From assembly GCA_949775045.1 (NCBI GenBank), contig OX459108.1:6265961-6329960 (forward strand): a stretch of DNA of 64,000 nucleotides. The letters run 5' to 3'. The translations under genes and the position numbers were made by a program. Position 1 is the first letter of the stretch. The number at the start of each line of letters is the position of its first letter. A model generated the notes under the pieces. That model saw only the letters and a program-made list of their open reading frames with translations, was not told the origin of the DNA and ran no database searches. This DNA is from Metridium senile. Its lineage: Eukaryota > Cnidaria > Anthozoa > Actiniaria > Metridiidae. Below are positions 45,522-58,500 of the stretch, piece by piece.

Positions 45522-45582
45522 CCACCACCATTATCATCAACATTATCACCACCAGCGCCATCATCATCATCATCAATACTTA
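45145..45582. repeat. Long ATC/ACC trinucleotide repeat in UGT intron 2
   Basis: Almost uninterrupted CAT/CAC/CAA triplets run for about 440 bp and end right at the exon 2 donor of the left UGT copy. Poly-His, poly-Met and poly-Asp frames through it are artefacts. The matching intron of the right copy has only a short CAACAAC stretch. Confidence 0.95.
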
Positions 45583-46687
45583 CTAGGTGGGATTGGGTAT
45601 GCATACTCCAATGCAAAGTCCGATAAAAACAGGATCAGATGATCATCCCTCATTGACTCAATTATACTCTTCTCTGGCTTGATATCATATTTGACTTTCA
45701 GATTCTCCAACGACCTCAGTATTACCATACGAACTACGACATTACTAGCGAGAAAAACTAACGTATTCTTCACCCTCTGAAAATAGCTCATCTTCCCTGG
45801 ATTAAAAGAAATCATTTGCGGCACCGTACTAGACTGTAAACAGGTTTTCGTAGGGGTTTACAAAAGAGAGTGTCCTTGGCGAAACTGGACAGTACTCAAC
45901 TTTCTTGATTTCTAAATATTCGGCAAGAACATGTCCACAAGGTATGGAAGAGTCGATTATAAGAAGATCAAAGTCTTCCAGTGGTTTCAGAATGTTTTTG
46001 TCTTGTAAAATAGTTTTGCAGCACTCTTTCTGAAGGACAGGCATTGTGTGGTTGAATTCAGAGGACACAAATTCTTTGATCATTCCATCATTTGCTGCAT
46101 GGGAAGTTAACTTTTCCATTGTGTCAATATCGAAGGGGACTTTGTAGACGAGATGGGTGATTCCATCAGCGTGTTTGATATTCTGTATACTGCTCACAAG
46201 TAAAGTAAACTGTAAATTACGGATAGCCAATATGTTAGTTAGAATCTAATTACATCAGTGAAAGTTTGCTCATTGTATCTGCATGATCGCGACAATAATG
46301 AAATCTTTAATACTGACATATACCAAATTATACTGGAGGTTCCATGCATGCAGGCAGTGGCGACCCAGAGGTTTAAAGATCTAAAGAGAAAAACTCCCGC
46401 AAGGTATATCAATATATGGCCATATATGTTAATAGATTGATTTTACACATCCACCCAAGAAGCAAAACACTTTTAAGTGACGATTTACTTTTAAGTGACT
46501 TAAAAGTGCCGATTGTTCTCTCTACTTAATGGACCATTAAGTTTTCCATTGACGTTTTTTAATCTGCATCTTACACGAATTACAGCAGAACACCTTTATA
46601 ACATTTTACAGCCGAAAAGCTGGGTAACCTCCTGTTTCTGATATTTACTCATAAAAAAAAAACATTCAAAAACGGCAGCCAAATTAT

Positions 46688-46707
46688 TGGGGGGGGGGGG
46701 GGGGGTA
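46688..46707. repeat. Poly-G run
   Basis: About 18 consecutive G follow ATTATT in intron 1 of the left UGT copy. Similar homopolymers are at 3979-3994 (C) and 24531-24547 (G). Confidence 0.9.
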
Positions 46708-47339
46708 GTTTTCAGTGTTGTAGTTTTTAGCGTTGCGTCAGAGATGATGCAATGATGTACTTGACGAACTAATTCAAACAGAATCTGTAAAAGTAAATTC
46801 TCACTAAGTTTTTTCTTTGCAAGTTGACTAACCGGTCAAACCTTTCCAATAAATTGAATTGATTCAGTGGGAATACATTTACAGGCGTGCTGTTAAACAT
46901 TATTTTGCGACATAAATTGAAGAATATAGAAATATATTATAACATTATGTTATATAGATCAGAGATCAATCCGATGCGAGAAATTTCAAAAGCAAAACAC
47001 CCATTCCTAATAAACGGGTCACCTTTTTTCTTAAAGTGCTGCTTTGCATCCAAAAATAACCAGACAAGAGTGGACAAGGGGCCAATCCACAACAAGGAAG
47101 TTTCTCAAACTACAATTGAATGAAATTATATTCCGATTCGTGTGGACTGGTTTTTAAAGTAAAGTTTTTCAACCTACTTGATGACCTCGACTAACAAGTT
47201 CCTGACCAATTCGCCTCATTCCGATGTACTGGCTGCCTCCCATCATAGGAAAACCTACGATCTTGGCCGAGAGAGACGGTGTAGCAAGAGTTAGAAGAGA
47301 GAGAACAAGCAATATCAAGGACGCCATCTTATTTGTCAT

Positions 47340-47737
47340 GCAACATTGACGCCATTAATCTCGTTTCATATTGACAGTTGTAGATGATGTCACATGTCAC
47401 GAAAGTACTTCTTGTTGACTGGGAACCAATAGAAAGACAAAACACAGGAAACCCGCGCATCTGGGTAATATTTAATTGAAATAACTTCAATTAATGTGGT
47501 TTTATGTTATGTTTATATTTTATGAAAGTCAAAAGCAAAAAGAAAAGAAACTATGAAATAAAAAAAAAAATGAAAAAAATGTATTTATGAAATCGTGAGT
47601 CGATTGTTTTAGTTATTAATTACTATAAACAATTAACTAATTAATTTTCCTCTTTGTGACGTCACAATACTTAATTGATTTACTTCAAGACTAAAGCAAA
47701 ACAAAATTTCAGTGAAAGCGACTTGTAAAATATTGAA
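47340..47737. promoter_or_regulatory. Divergent promoter region: left UGT copy / membrane-protein gene
   Basis: The 398 bp between the two divergent start codons must hold both promoters. GATGTCACATGTCACGAAAG and TTCTTGTTGACT (47383-47419) are conserved upstream of the right UGT copy as AATGTCACCTGTCACGAAAG and TCCTTGTTGACT (62137-62172), which marks them as likely UGT regulatory sequence. Confidence 0.6.
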
Positions 47738-50700
47738 ATGCAGGAGAATCAACTTCAAGATATGGATGAACCGTCAATAGGTAGGCTAAAAGAATAGTAA
47801 CTTAAAGTAGTAAATCAGAACAGTTCAATTCTAAGAACGCGCACGGGATCATATTGGAATCTTTGCGGTCACCGCGCGCGAGTCCCGTGCACGTGTGACA
47901 AATTTTAAATTTAACAAAATCAAGATCCATCTCTAGCTGTTCTTTAATATCCATGCGATATAGAAAACAAAGAGATTAACAAAGCTAAAAAATTAAATTT
48001 GGTAATGAAGGAAAAAGTGTCACCAACGATATCTTGCCTTGACATTTGTAAGGGGTTTGTTTGTTTGTTTGTTTGTTTGTTTGTTTGTTTGTTTGTTCGC
48101 ATGTGTGTCTGCTTGTTTGTTCAGTTTCTATACATTTTGCTATGTATCTGAAATCTTTTAAGAGTTAAAACAATTACATTTTGTCAAAACGTTCTGCTCA
48201 CACAATACTATGTTTTCTTGTGTACAGGCGACCAAGAGGAAAACCAAAAGAATTTCCTGGACGTCTTCAGAAACGTCTTCACCAAGATTAAAAAAACGCC
48301 CGTGTCTTTTATTAAAAATGCCTGGCAAATTACATGGGTGAAATACTTCATCATAGTTCATGGTGTTGTATACTTTGCATTAATTGCACCTCCAGTGCTG
48401 TTTGGTGTCATCTTTGCAACTCCAATTCTTCTCCCGATCGGGTTGTCAATGGGGTCGATTTATTTGTGGGTGATCTGCTCGTGTTTGTTTATGTATCTGT
48501 GCGTTCAGATTGTGATCAGTCTTGTGATTTTGTATCTTGAAATAGGTAAGTTTATTATTAGTTTCCTGCTTTGTATATTTTTCATCCATCTATCCATGCA
48601 TTCATTTATGTGTTCATTCAATCATCCATTCATTTACTCATTCATCTATCCATCTATTCATTATTCTATCCATCCATTCACCCATCCATTCATTATTCCA
48701 TCCATCCATCCATCCACCCATCTATTCATTATTCCGTCCATCCATTCACCCATCCATTCATTATTCCATCCATCCATCCATCCATCCATCTATTCATTAT
48801 TCTATCCATCCATTCACCCATCCATTCATTATTCCATCCATCCATCCATCCACCCATCTATTCATTATTCCGTCCATCCATTCACCCATCCATTCATTAT
48901 TCCATCCATCCATCCATCCACCCATCTATTCATTATTCCGTCCATCCATTCACCCATCCATTCATTATTACATACATACATACATACATTTTTATTCTCG
49001 TCCTTAAAAGGCTTTTCAGAGAACATAAATTACAAATAAAATATATCTAGAATCAATAGAGAGAAAAAAAATAGTAATATAATGAAAATAATAAGAAATA
49101 AATATACACACATACATACATACATACATACATACATACATACATACATACGTATATATACCCTATAAATTACATTAATTAAATTAAGTATCTATAAATT
49201 TGCTAAGCATATTTGTTTTAAGTTTTTTCTTAAATTCTAAAACTGTCTGACTTATTTTTAAGTCTTTGTCAAGACTGTTCCACAGTTTTACACTTCTGTA
49301 ATGGAATGTTCTTTGTCCTGTAGTAGTGGTGTATAGTGGGATGTGTAGGTTTGTCGAATTCCTTGTAGTTCTTGTACATACTTTGTCACGTCTAATCAGA
49401 GGTTCTGTAAGGATTTGTGGAACGCAACCGATCATACATTTAAAACACATCACAGCATCACGATAGAAAAGTTGTTCTTTGATTGGTAGCCATTTTAGTT
49501 CCTTTAGTACAGGAGTAATGTGATCGTATTTTTTTTATTCCATCCATTCATCCATCCATTCACCCATCCATTCATTATTCTATCCATCCATCCATCCATC
49601 CATCCATCCATCCATCCATCCATCCATCCATCCATCCATTCATATAAAAGAAAACTAGTCAACAAACTCTACCATTACTGTCAACAGTACGCACTATGAT
49701 GGAGACGATAGCCTCAATCAAGAGAAAAATATTTTCATTGGTTAACATAGTGTGTAATCCATGGCTGGCAATTCAAGCTATCAGGTATGGAATTATAGAT
49801 AGAATACGCGAATTAGTTGAAGTAAATAAGTAAGACATATTTATTATAACTATATAATAACTATATAGGACTTTATGAAAGGGAGTATGACATTTTTAAA
49901 AGTTGCATTTCATATTGTATAATTTCTTATCTTTAGCAGGCGCAAAGATGACATCAACAGATCAATCAACAAAGCTCGAGCCACATATTCTGACTTCAAG
50001 TCATCAGTCAAGAACGGCCGCTCCAATGCATCCAGCATCAACTTACAAACCATCTTTCGATTTTCTTGGCGGCTTTTCATGTGGTTTGTTACAACATCTA
50101 TCCTAACGACACAGAACAGAATCATTCCTGCAAGTGTCGATCGCCTCAGAAAGGTTCGCAAACAAGTTGTTTACGAACCTGTAGCGAGAGTTTACCGATC
50201 ATTTGAGGAGCTATACGAGGTTGCCGATGATCTGTTCGGATCGATATTTATGAAAATATTGGGCAGTCAAGACCGAGCGGAGATCGTGATCGAGTCACAC
50301 TCCCGCCTCCCTGAGAACGTAGTCATTAGGATCGTCCAAGATGAAATGAGGTAATGTATTGAGTTGATGATGGTGGTAGTGGCGTTGGTGAGGATAATCA
50401 TCATGATGGTGGTTATGGTGATGACGGTGATGATGCTGATGCTGATGATTATGGCTATACTGGTACGGTGGTGGTACTGGTGATGTTGGTGATCATGCTG
50501 ATGCTATAGCCTGAGAAAACAGACGTTCTTTCGCTCCTCTTCCCCCCACGAAACTAACGTCTGAGCAACGAGACTGGAAATTCCATACTGAAAATTCCAT
50601 ACTGATGACGTAGCGCTACCGAGATCAACTTAACTATACACGCGTGGATATCCAATATACGGCAGGTGGTACTGGCGATGATGTTCATTGTGATTATGAC

Positions 50701-51013
50701 TATATGGTAGTCATGGTGATGGGGTTGATGCTGGCGGTGTTGATGGTGAGGATAAGGATGATGATGATGGTGGGGGTGATCAAATAACATTCTAATATTA
50801 TTTTTCAGGCGCAACGGCAAATTCAATTACGTCCGTGAGTGGCTCAATGACATTGAGATCCCAGTGACGCTACTGGACCCCGTTCGTCGATCAAGGAGCA
50901 TGTTCACCTTGGTCTCCGACGATGCCTTGACCTTCCGAAGACAGCACGACGATGCTCTAAGCACACGCTCGGAGCCGATCCTTCGCCGATCACGACGCTC
51001 GTCAGATCGATGA
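47738..51013 (+). CDS. Unrecognised multi-pass membrane protein, five exons
   Basis: Exons 47738-47780, 48228-48545, 49688-49784, 49940-50350 and 50809-51013 join in frame (phases 1,1,2,2) to 357 codons with TGA at 51011-51013. All junctions are GT..AG. The N terminus is short and polar ([13 protein letters not shown]). Two strongly hydrophobic stretches follow at about residues 54-88 (with [18 protein letters not shown]) and 92-120 ([16 protein letters not shown]..). A weaker one is near 194-210 ([17 protein letters not shown]). The rest is a basic, charged C-terminal region ending [10 protein letters not shown] recognise no catalytic motif or family and assign no function. Coding evidence is the frame kept through five consensus-spliced exons and the GC-rich, stop-free exon 4. 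The first exon and start are the least certain. Intron 2 is full of ATCC repeats and a LINE relic. It diverges from the broken UGT and converges on the intact one. Confidence 0.75.
48056..48105. repeat. GTTT tetranucleotide repeat
   Basis: About 11 GTTT units lie in intron 1 of the membrane-protein gene. Confidence 0.9.
48585..48990. repeat. ATCC/ATTC repeat with ~58-bp higher-order period
   Basis: TCCATCCATC blocks alternate with TATTCATTATTCC and CATTCACCCATCC in a repeating order. The frame of Pro-Ser-Ile-His repeats running on from exon 2 is intronic. Confidence 0.9.
49102..49152. repeat. CATA tetranucleotide repeat
   Basis: About 12 ACAT units occur in intron 2 of the membrane-protein gene. 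Confidence 0.9.
49184..49528 (-). mobile_element. 3' fragment of a non-LTR retrotransposon ORF2
   Basis: One open frame on the minus strand reads [18 protein letters not shown] at its start and [20 protein letters not shown] near its end, then a terminal FKKKLK region and a stop. This is the standard C-terminal end of CR1/L2/Rex-like RT proteins. It is 5'-truncated at about 49528, as dead-on-arrival LINE copies usually are. Confidence 0.85.
49540..49640. repeat. ATCC tetranucleotide repeat
   Basis: A run of CCAT units lies on the far side of the LINE fragment, suggesting that the LINE or the array expanded around it. Confidence 0.9.
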
Positions 51014-52380
51014 TTGATCACGTGACTTGTGTTCATATTTAGTAGCTGAATGAATAGTCCAAACAAAATATACAAAAAAGACACACACACACACACATGA
51101 ACAAACAAATAAATTCTGACAAAAATATAATAAAAAAGATAAAAGATAAAAATCAACCCACAAAAATTACAAACGCGACTAAAACCAATGAAAGAGTGAG
51201 TGTTGTTGTTATATATATAAATAATGATACGGCCGATTGCCGTAAGAGTGGAGCGAGGAGTGGTAATGAGGGGACATGGAATAATTGTAACATCTTAATT
51301 CATCATGTTAAATAAAATAATTGTCTACTATAACAATGTCTACCTGTTCGTTACTATACTACAAGTGAAGAATTCCAAAAAATCGGCATGGATTTTGAAT
51401 TTAAAGGGAGAGAGGACCTACAATAAGGAGTTTTAAAGAGATTTTGAGAAAACCTAACAACTTGCTTAACAATTTCACAGTGTTCCTAAGCGTAGCCGAC
51501 ACGAAATAAAAAAGCCCGCAGGGTTCCCGCCCAGGGTAGTCAAGTTACACCGAGCTACTATTGTTATTTAGAACGGAAATCTTCACTTTTTAGCTACCTA
51601 CGAGCAACAAAATTTAGACAGTCCTTCTCCTTTATTCAATAGGTATTGGTTCTATATTGTTGCTGCTGTTGTAGCCTCCGTAGGCGAATGCCGGATGTTT
51701 CGCCCCCTTGTGGGATGGTTCGCCTCCTTTATTATATTCATTAGATTCACAATAATAAACATCACAGAACAACTAGTTTTGGCTAATATGATCGTGTATT
51801 AGTAGAAATAAGCGTTTTGAGCTTCATTAAGAAGATGAGTTAAAAACAATTTCGCGTATAAAATTGGTACCAGTTAGATTAATAACTCGTAGCCTAATAC
51901 GAGATAAACGTAGGCTTACAAAGTCCTGTAATATTAAAAATTATGTTTTAACTTAAGATAGTCACCAGAATTAAAACTATAGTTTTAAATCAGACACAAC
52001 AGGGCAAAAAAATTTCATGAAAACATGTTGTTCGAGAAATATTCATATTCAAATTGAAAACTTAAACAATAGGCCCGTTAGCGATTTTAATAGTAAAGAT
52101 CGAACATGGTTCTTTACTAGTAAAATCGAACAAGCGGGGACAGTTGATTGCTGGACCTTGGCTTGAATTATCTTAAGTTGATCAATGGTACAACATTTTT
52201 GGACGTTTTTCTCTCCGAATGCAGAGCTACATAAATGGTGTTCCCTTAATCAGGGAGAATAGCACTGCACATCACCCTGAGAGCAAACGTGCAGTGTAGA
52301 CAAGAATTGTTAAGAGGAATTAACGGACTGCTGTATTAATAAGGCGCACATTGCATCTACGCATTGTTTTTGGATTTTTC
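51014..52380. other. Convergent intergenic region, no gene recognised
   Basis: This lies between the stop of the membrane-protein gene and the 3' end of the intact UGT. An AATAAA at 51108-51113 could polyadenylate the former. The interspersed repeat 51693-51850 (shared with 43381-43512) is the only structure noted. Confidence 0.55.
51693..51850. repeat. Interspersed repeat shared with 43381-43512
   Basis: The same word order occurs as at 43381-43512 (TTATATTCATTA, AACAACTAGT, TTAGTAGAAATAAGC), with extra sequence in the middle. Confidence 0.65.
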
Positions 52381-52532
52381 TGGCTGGCTGGCTGGCTGGC
52401 TGGTTGGCTGGTTGGCTGGTTGGCTGGTTGGCTGGTTGGCTGGTTGGCTGGTTGGCTGGTTGGCTGGTTGGCTGGTTGGCTGGTTGGCTGGTTGGCTGGT
52501 TGGCTGGTTGGCTGGTTGGCTGGTTGGCTGGT
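52381..52532. repeat. Near-perfect GGCTGGTT repeat after the right UGT copy
   Basis: Four GGCT units are followed by about 17 exact GGCTGGTT units. It lies 17 bp from the minus-strand stop codon at 52549-52551. The Ala-Gly-Trp-Leu and Asn-Gln-Pro frames through it are artefacts. Confidence 0.95.
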
Positions 52533-52548
52533 AAATGTTTAGCTTGGT

Positions 52549-55500
52549 TTACTGTGTTTTCTGTTTGTTTTGTCGCCGACAACACATCCAACACATCAAT
52601 CGAACTGTGTACTTGATGACCATAATCACCATGACAACTACCACGACCAGGAAGACTGCTACATCGACCAGGAAATACTGGTACCAGGTAAGTTGACTCG
52701 AGTACGGACGTAGATGTGCAAGACTCTCGTGTCGAAGCGTGTACTCTACCCAGTCACCAGCCTCCTCGACAGGGCTACGAGCGCGGTCACTCAATAGCCG
52801 GGAAATATGTTGAGCGTTCTCTCGGAAACTAGGAAACAATAAAAACGAAATTTTGTCAAAAACAATTAGACAGCTTGTAATAATAAATATAATGTAATAA
52901 AATTGATTTTATCAACTTGATTATTAATATCAAAGTTAGAACGCCTAGTGACTGCACTAAAAAAACTAAAACTTCTCAGAAGATTGAGCTAGAGATGGCC
53001 CCGCAGGAAATTACTCGCCCTATTCCCTCAACTGCCACAACTATTGTTCTGATTCTTTTATTGTTCTTTGTTACTCGTTCGAACTCATCCTCGTACCCAG
53101 GCCCTACTCATTCTCTTAAACTCGTCTTGTCAGAGTTTTTCGCATAAAACAGGGGACTGTTATCTATCATTTTTCAAAACCTTTCTGAATATCTTTATTA
53201 CCTAGGTTCCTCCATAACACGTTTGATCGTGCTGTACAGCTGGTCAGCGGTGAGTGCATGAAAGTTTACTGACAAACCAAACCCTTTGTGTTCAATGAGC
53301 AGGGAGTTATCAAACTGATCTGCAAATAATGGTATAGCCACCACAGGAACCCCGCGATAACCAGCCTCGTACATGCTATTCTGGCCAGCATGAGTCACGA
53401 ACAGTTTGAGCTTTTCATTGGACAGTAGGTCATTCTGTGGTAACCAGGCAACGGGCTTGATGTTGGGACTGAGGGATGATGGGATATATCCTAAAATGGA
53501 TGAAAAATAAAAACTGAATTAGCCGTCAAGCAAGAGAGGCAAAGTTTCTCCCGAATAGATGTTATTAAAAGTGTTATCAAAAAATGGATTCACGTGACCA
53601 ATCTTGGGCAAAAACAGAAACTTGTCCCGAAAGTCTCAACTTGAATCCATTGTTCAAAATCATTTGCATCAGAATAACACTCTGGGCTGGCAGCTAGTGA
53701 TTTTGAATAATATTTTTATAGTTTTCAAATTTTACATGTGAAGAGTACACACCCAAGAAAAATTTTCCGGCTTCTTTTCACTTTTTTTAAATGTTTCGAT
53801 TTTTGGTGAGAAAATGACGTCATCAATTTTAGAGAGTAATTGAAAACGAGGATTTTGAAATGCACATTTGAAAGAAGTCATTGAGGTACGTTCAAAACCG
53901 CAGAGATAACAGTCAAAGTCAAATTTAATCAAAATATATGATTTTTTGAAAATTGCATTTTTATGTAAAATTTTTATCTAAACTTCGAAAAATAATATCT
54001 TTAGATTAAATTTGACTTTGACTGTTATCTCTTCGGTTTTGAACGTATCTCAATGAGTTTTTTTAAATGCGCATTTAATATTTTTGCATAACCCTCGTTT
54101 TCAATTTCCTTCTAAAATCGATGACGTCATTTTCCCAACCAAAAATCGTAACATTTGTATAATAACAGCCATTGGTAGGAGACCACGTCAATCAAAATAT
54201 AAAAAATAAATAGAGAGTATTAAGTTACGATACATATGTATGATATATCAGGTACATTTAGAGTATTCGTACCTTTCAGCCTCCAAATGACTTTCTGTTT
54301 CAGTCTCCCAAACGCCTCGGCCATGATGTCAACTTTTTCTTTTGTTAGCATCGAAGCAATGTTGGATCCAAAGGACACGATGATTACTCCGTCATCACCA
54401 GAACTGTCAATCAACTGTTGGAGATCAGGGGGAAGGGTTTTCACGGGCTGAATATTCAATGGTCCAATCATTTTACAGTCTGTAATGAAGATTAATCTAT
54501 AATCATGTTCATGATCATATATGATGAAGATATTGATGATCATAAAGACGACAAATGTCATGTCACTATCATCAACATACATTATAAAATAACTATTAGA
54601 AATCACGCATTCTGAATGGTTGAGGCGCGCGCATGCCTTATGAGAGCGCACACCACGCGCGTTTGCATGTTGATCAATTTGTATTTTATAAGATAAATAG
54701 AAAACTTGCTTGGTTTGTTGTGTGCAGTTATAAAGCTTTTGAGGATTTTTAGAACAATCGCTTCGCGTCGTGCTTCTCTTGACACTGATGTCGTGTTCTG
54801 TCAATCCCTGCATGCTTAATAACTGAACGCAACAAGTCTACGCCATTTTCCATTCCTTCAAGACATATACACAAATTAAGTCTTCGTGTTTATCAGAATC
54901 AGAAGTACAAACAGGGCGGTAAATGCATTTGCGGTCCCCGTCTTGGCGTTTGGCTTGCTAGGCTGAACAACTGACCAGTTTAATATGATAATGATTGTTG
55001 ATGAATTATCATATTGATAAGCCTTTACATCATCCACAACCATCGACATACCATCAACAACAACAACATCGTCACTACTTACTAGGTTGGATTGGGTAGG
55101 CATACTCCAGGGCAAAGTCTGACAAAAACAGCATAAGATGATCGCCCCTCATTGACTCAAGTAAATCCTTCTCTGGCTTAATATCATATTTGACTTTCAG
55201 ATTTCTCAATGGTTTGAACATAATCCTACGAGCCAGGACATTACTAGCGAGAAACATCGCAGTATTCTTTACCCGCTGAAAATAGCTCATCTTCCCTGGA
55301 TTAAAAGACATCATTTGTGGCACGTACGAGGCTAGAAACAGGTTTTCATATGGGTATACAAAAGAGAGTATTCTTGGCGAAATTGGACAGTATTCAACTT
55401 TCTTGATTTCCAAATATTCGGCAAGAATATGTCCACAAGGCATAGAAGAGTCGATTATAAGAAGATCAAAGTCTTCCAGTGGTTTCAGAAAGTTTTTATC

Positions 55501-58500
55501 TTTGATAACAGATTCACAGAACACTTGCTGGAGGACTGGCATTGTGATATTCGATTCCGAGAACATGAATTCTTTGATCATTCCATCATTAGTTGCTCGT
55601 GAAGCTAGCTCTTCTATCGCATTCTTCTCGATGGGGACTTTGTAGACGAGATGGGTGATTCCATCAGCTTGTTTGATATTCTGTATACTGCTCACAAGTA
55701 AAGTAAACTGTAGATTACAGATTTTCAATGTGTTAGTAACAAAAACGTTTATCAGAAGCTCATAATGGTTATGAACTTCTCAATATTTTCGTCCAATAAT
55801 TGCTTTATCATTTTTTTATGCAGTCTTTGTTGGGAAAGGATGAACGATTCCAACAATAACAAAGTCAGTATTTTATAATTTTAAATCTCGAAATATGCAT
55901 TTTTTTGTAAATAAAATACCGGCTGTAAATCGGCAAATTTTTAAATACAAAGTGGAAGAAATGTTTTATATGATAACAGAGTTTTATAACTAACTTTTGA
56001 CAAACTTTGGTGCCGACGAGTGAAGTTTTCTTGTAGAGGTCGCCATTTTTCTTTCTCTGTCAGTACAAATAAGCTGCAAGACGCTTTACTTCAATCACTA
56101 ACTCATCTTCAAAAATATTTTTTCCTTTCAGGTATATCCGGAAAATATTTACATCAACGTTTTGTCGAGTTTTCACTATTATTTTCAATCATCTTCTGAG
56201 ATAACTGCCGCTGTAAAACCTCGGTCAAACGGCAATGATAGTTCATGATAGTTGGTGATAGTTCCAACTATCGTGTGCGTTTGACCACCAACTATCATGC
56301 ACTATCATCGACTACCATGGACTATCATAGAGTTTGAACATGTTCAAATTTCACATGATAGTCGATGATAGTTTTTGCCGTTTGACCGAGCGTAACTAAG
56401 CCAGACAAAGGATCAGGAGTGGTAGTGATGGATAAAGTAGAATATCTTCACCTTCTTTCTGAAGCATCTATCTCAGACACAAGCAAGTTTTCAGCTATAA
56501 AGGACAAGAAACCTAAAACGCGTGGCCACCCGCCAAAATATTACCATCCTCTATTTGAGAAAGAGAAAGAAAAAGAACTTAATTCTGTTGTTTGAGTCCT
56601 ACCTAAGGAGATCGCGGACACCTTTTAAAAGTGTAAAAGGATCCCGTCTCGCACATCTTTATGGTCTACCAAAAAAAACATAAAAAGAAACTGTCTGTCC
56701 GTCCCTCTCTCAGCAACCGCCACATACAACTATACTTTGGCTAAATGGCTAGATGAAAAACTTAAACCGTTATCTATGAACGAATATTCTATCTCTGACA
56801 CCTTCAACTTTGCCAAGGAGATTCAAGAACTTACATCCAATGAAAACGATATCTTAGTGTCATATGATGTCGTTTCTCTTTTCACGAATGTACCTCTCGA
56901 TTTCAAGGATAACTGGTTCTGCACTACATACAACCTAGATATATCGAAACAAGACCTAGCTGACCTTCTTATAGTCAAACAAGCTCACGCGTTGACCCCT
57001 AGAGTGGATTAATGATTTGAATGTTTGATTGTCGATTTCATTTTTCAGTTGAATTTTGCATCGTCAAAAACGAAGAGTGCAAAATTCAAATCAAATTTAA
57101 ATTCAATATTTTAATTTTGATTGGTTAATGATTAACACAGGAAGACCAAGAAAGCTTGGCGGCTAGGAATCTTTTCTGTGTTTACGTGCCAGGAAGGCAT
57201 TTATCGAATACTATTCGACAATATATCGTTTAACTAAGCAATAGTTGTTTATCTAACAAAGATATTTGATTCCTTCAATCGACAATATCTAACTGGGAGT
57301 CTAGAAGACACTTGAAGAAGAAAATACAAGGAGTTTACTAACGATAACATTCGTCAAGTGATTGAAATTGAAGCTCAAAAACTCCAGCGTTCATGGTCAT
57401 GAAATTTGACATAGACTTCTTCTCCAAGGTTTTTACCCACCTTTGTTTCATCTGATTTATTTTATCAAATCACAAGTCGAATTTCGACCTGATTCTTTGT
57501 TTTAATATTGCAATATTCGGTTAATCCCATTCGCACAGATAAAACGAAAAATCGACGAATGATTTGATTAATCCACTCTAGGGGTCAACGCGTGAGCTTG
57601 TTTGACTGTAAAGTTGCAACTAAAGATCAATTGTTCCAGTTCAGTGGAAATCTCTATGCACAGACAGATGGTGTAGGGATGGGTTCACCATTAGGACCTC
57701 TTCTAGCCAACACCTTTCTTTGTAATGTAGACGGAAACCGCGTAGAACAACAACACAAGTTACCTGGTCTTTACCGAAGATATGTAGATGATACACTAAC
57801 AGTAGTAAAGGATAAATCACAAGCTGAGAATTTCCTGAAGTCATTGGATGATTGTCATCCGTCAGTACAGTTTACACTGGATTTATCAGAAAATGGAGCA
57901 CTACCTTTCCTCGGAATGAGACTAGAGAAACAGGGAACCCGCATTGCAATCAGCGTACATAGAAAACCCACAAATAAAGGCCTACTACTACAATACCAAA
58001 GCTACGTCAATAGCCGGTATAAGAAATCCCTACTGAAAACCATGCTTCACACCAGGGCACGTAACCTCTCATCAACGACCGAGCTCTTTGATCAAGAGTG
58101 CAAAAACATCCGTTCACTCTTTTACTCCGACGAAGGGCTAAAGCTCGAACCGTCAGTAAAGTTAAGTCAACATTTTTTTACGGTGTTACAAATTTCATTA
58201 TATTACCTATCGTTCAATATTCCGTAAATTACAGTACCCTACGGATTTAATCGAAAGAACAATCACATAATTCAACGCCGAGACACCAAATGACCATCAG
58301 TCTCAACTACTCCAGAACAACATCGAAAATAACACCATTCGTTTTGCAATACCTTTTATTGATCAGAAAGCTGCCAATGTAGTGAAACGTCAACTGAATT
58401 AAAGTGCACCTGAAGCCCTTCATGATATTTTGCAAATCTGTTGTACATGGGGTGTATAATAAGTGTACTTAATATTCTTTGATGTCAACCTCTCTTTTCT

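Larger units (their letters stand above)
42284..47339 (-). pseudogene. UDP-glycosyltransferase, left tandem copy, broken in exon 2
   Basis: Five exons on the minus strand: 47339-47178, 46209-45584, 44946-44740, 43251-42963 and 42560-42284. They have the same boundaries and phases as the intact copy at 52549-62103. The signal peptide, donor-binding block (WLPQNDLL, VTHAG, GVPVVAIPL, ADQFDN) and C-terminal membrane anchor are all kept. Exon 2 carries a TAG stop at 45831-45829, where the other copy has TCG, and a few bases on a single extra base in CCG (45824-45826) that shifts the frame. Exon 2 is therefore one base too long (626 rather than 625). Splice sites and the rest of the frame look intact, so inactivation appears recent; a sequencing or assembly error at this one spot is the alternative. 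Gln replaces the usual catalytic His here too. Confidence 0.85.

Noticed and set aside
45121..45642. Long poly-His (plus) and poly-Met/poly-Asp (minus) open frames
   Set aside because: They are translations of an ATC-type trinucleotide repeat in a UGT intron and have no non-repeat protein sequence.
48546..49050. Open frame continuing from exon 2 of the membrane-protein gene with Pro-Ser-Ile-His repeats
   Set aside because: The exon ends at a consensus GTAAGT donor (48546), and the extension is an ATCC microsatellite. The next exons keep frame when it is spliced out.
52310..52616. Ala-Gly-Trp-Leu-Val and Asn-Gln-Pro repeat frames
   Set aside because: These are shadows of the GGCTGGTT array. 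They could be mistaken for a fibrous or antifreeze-type protein but contain only the repeat.
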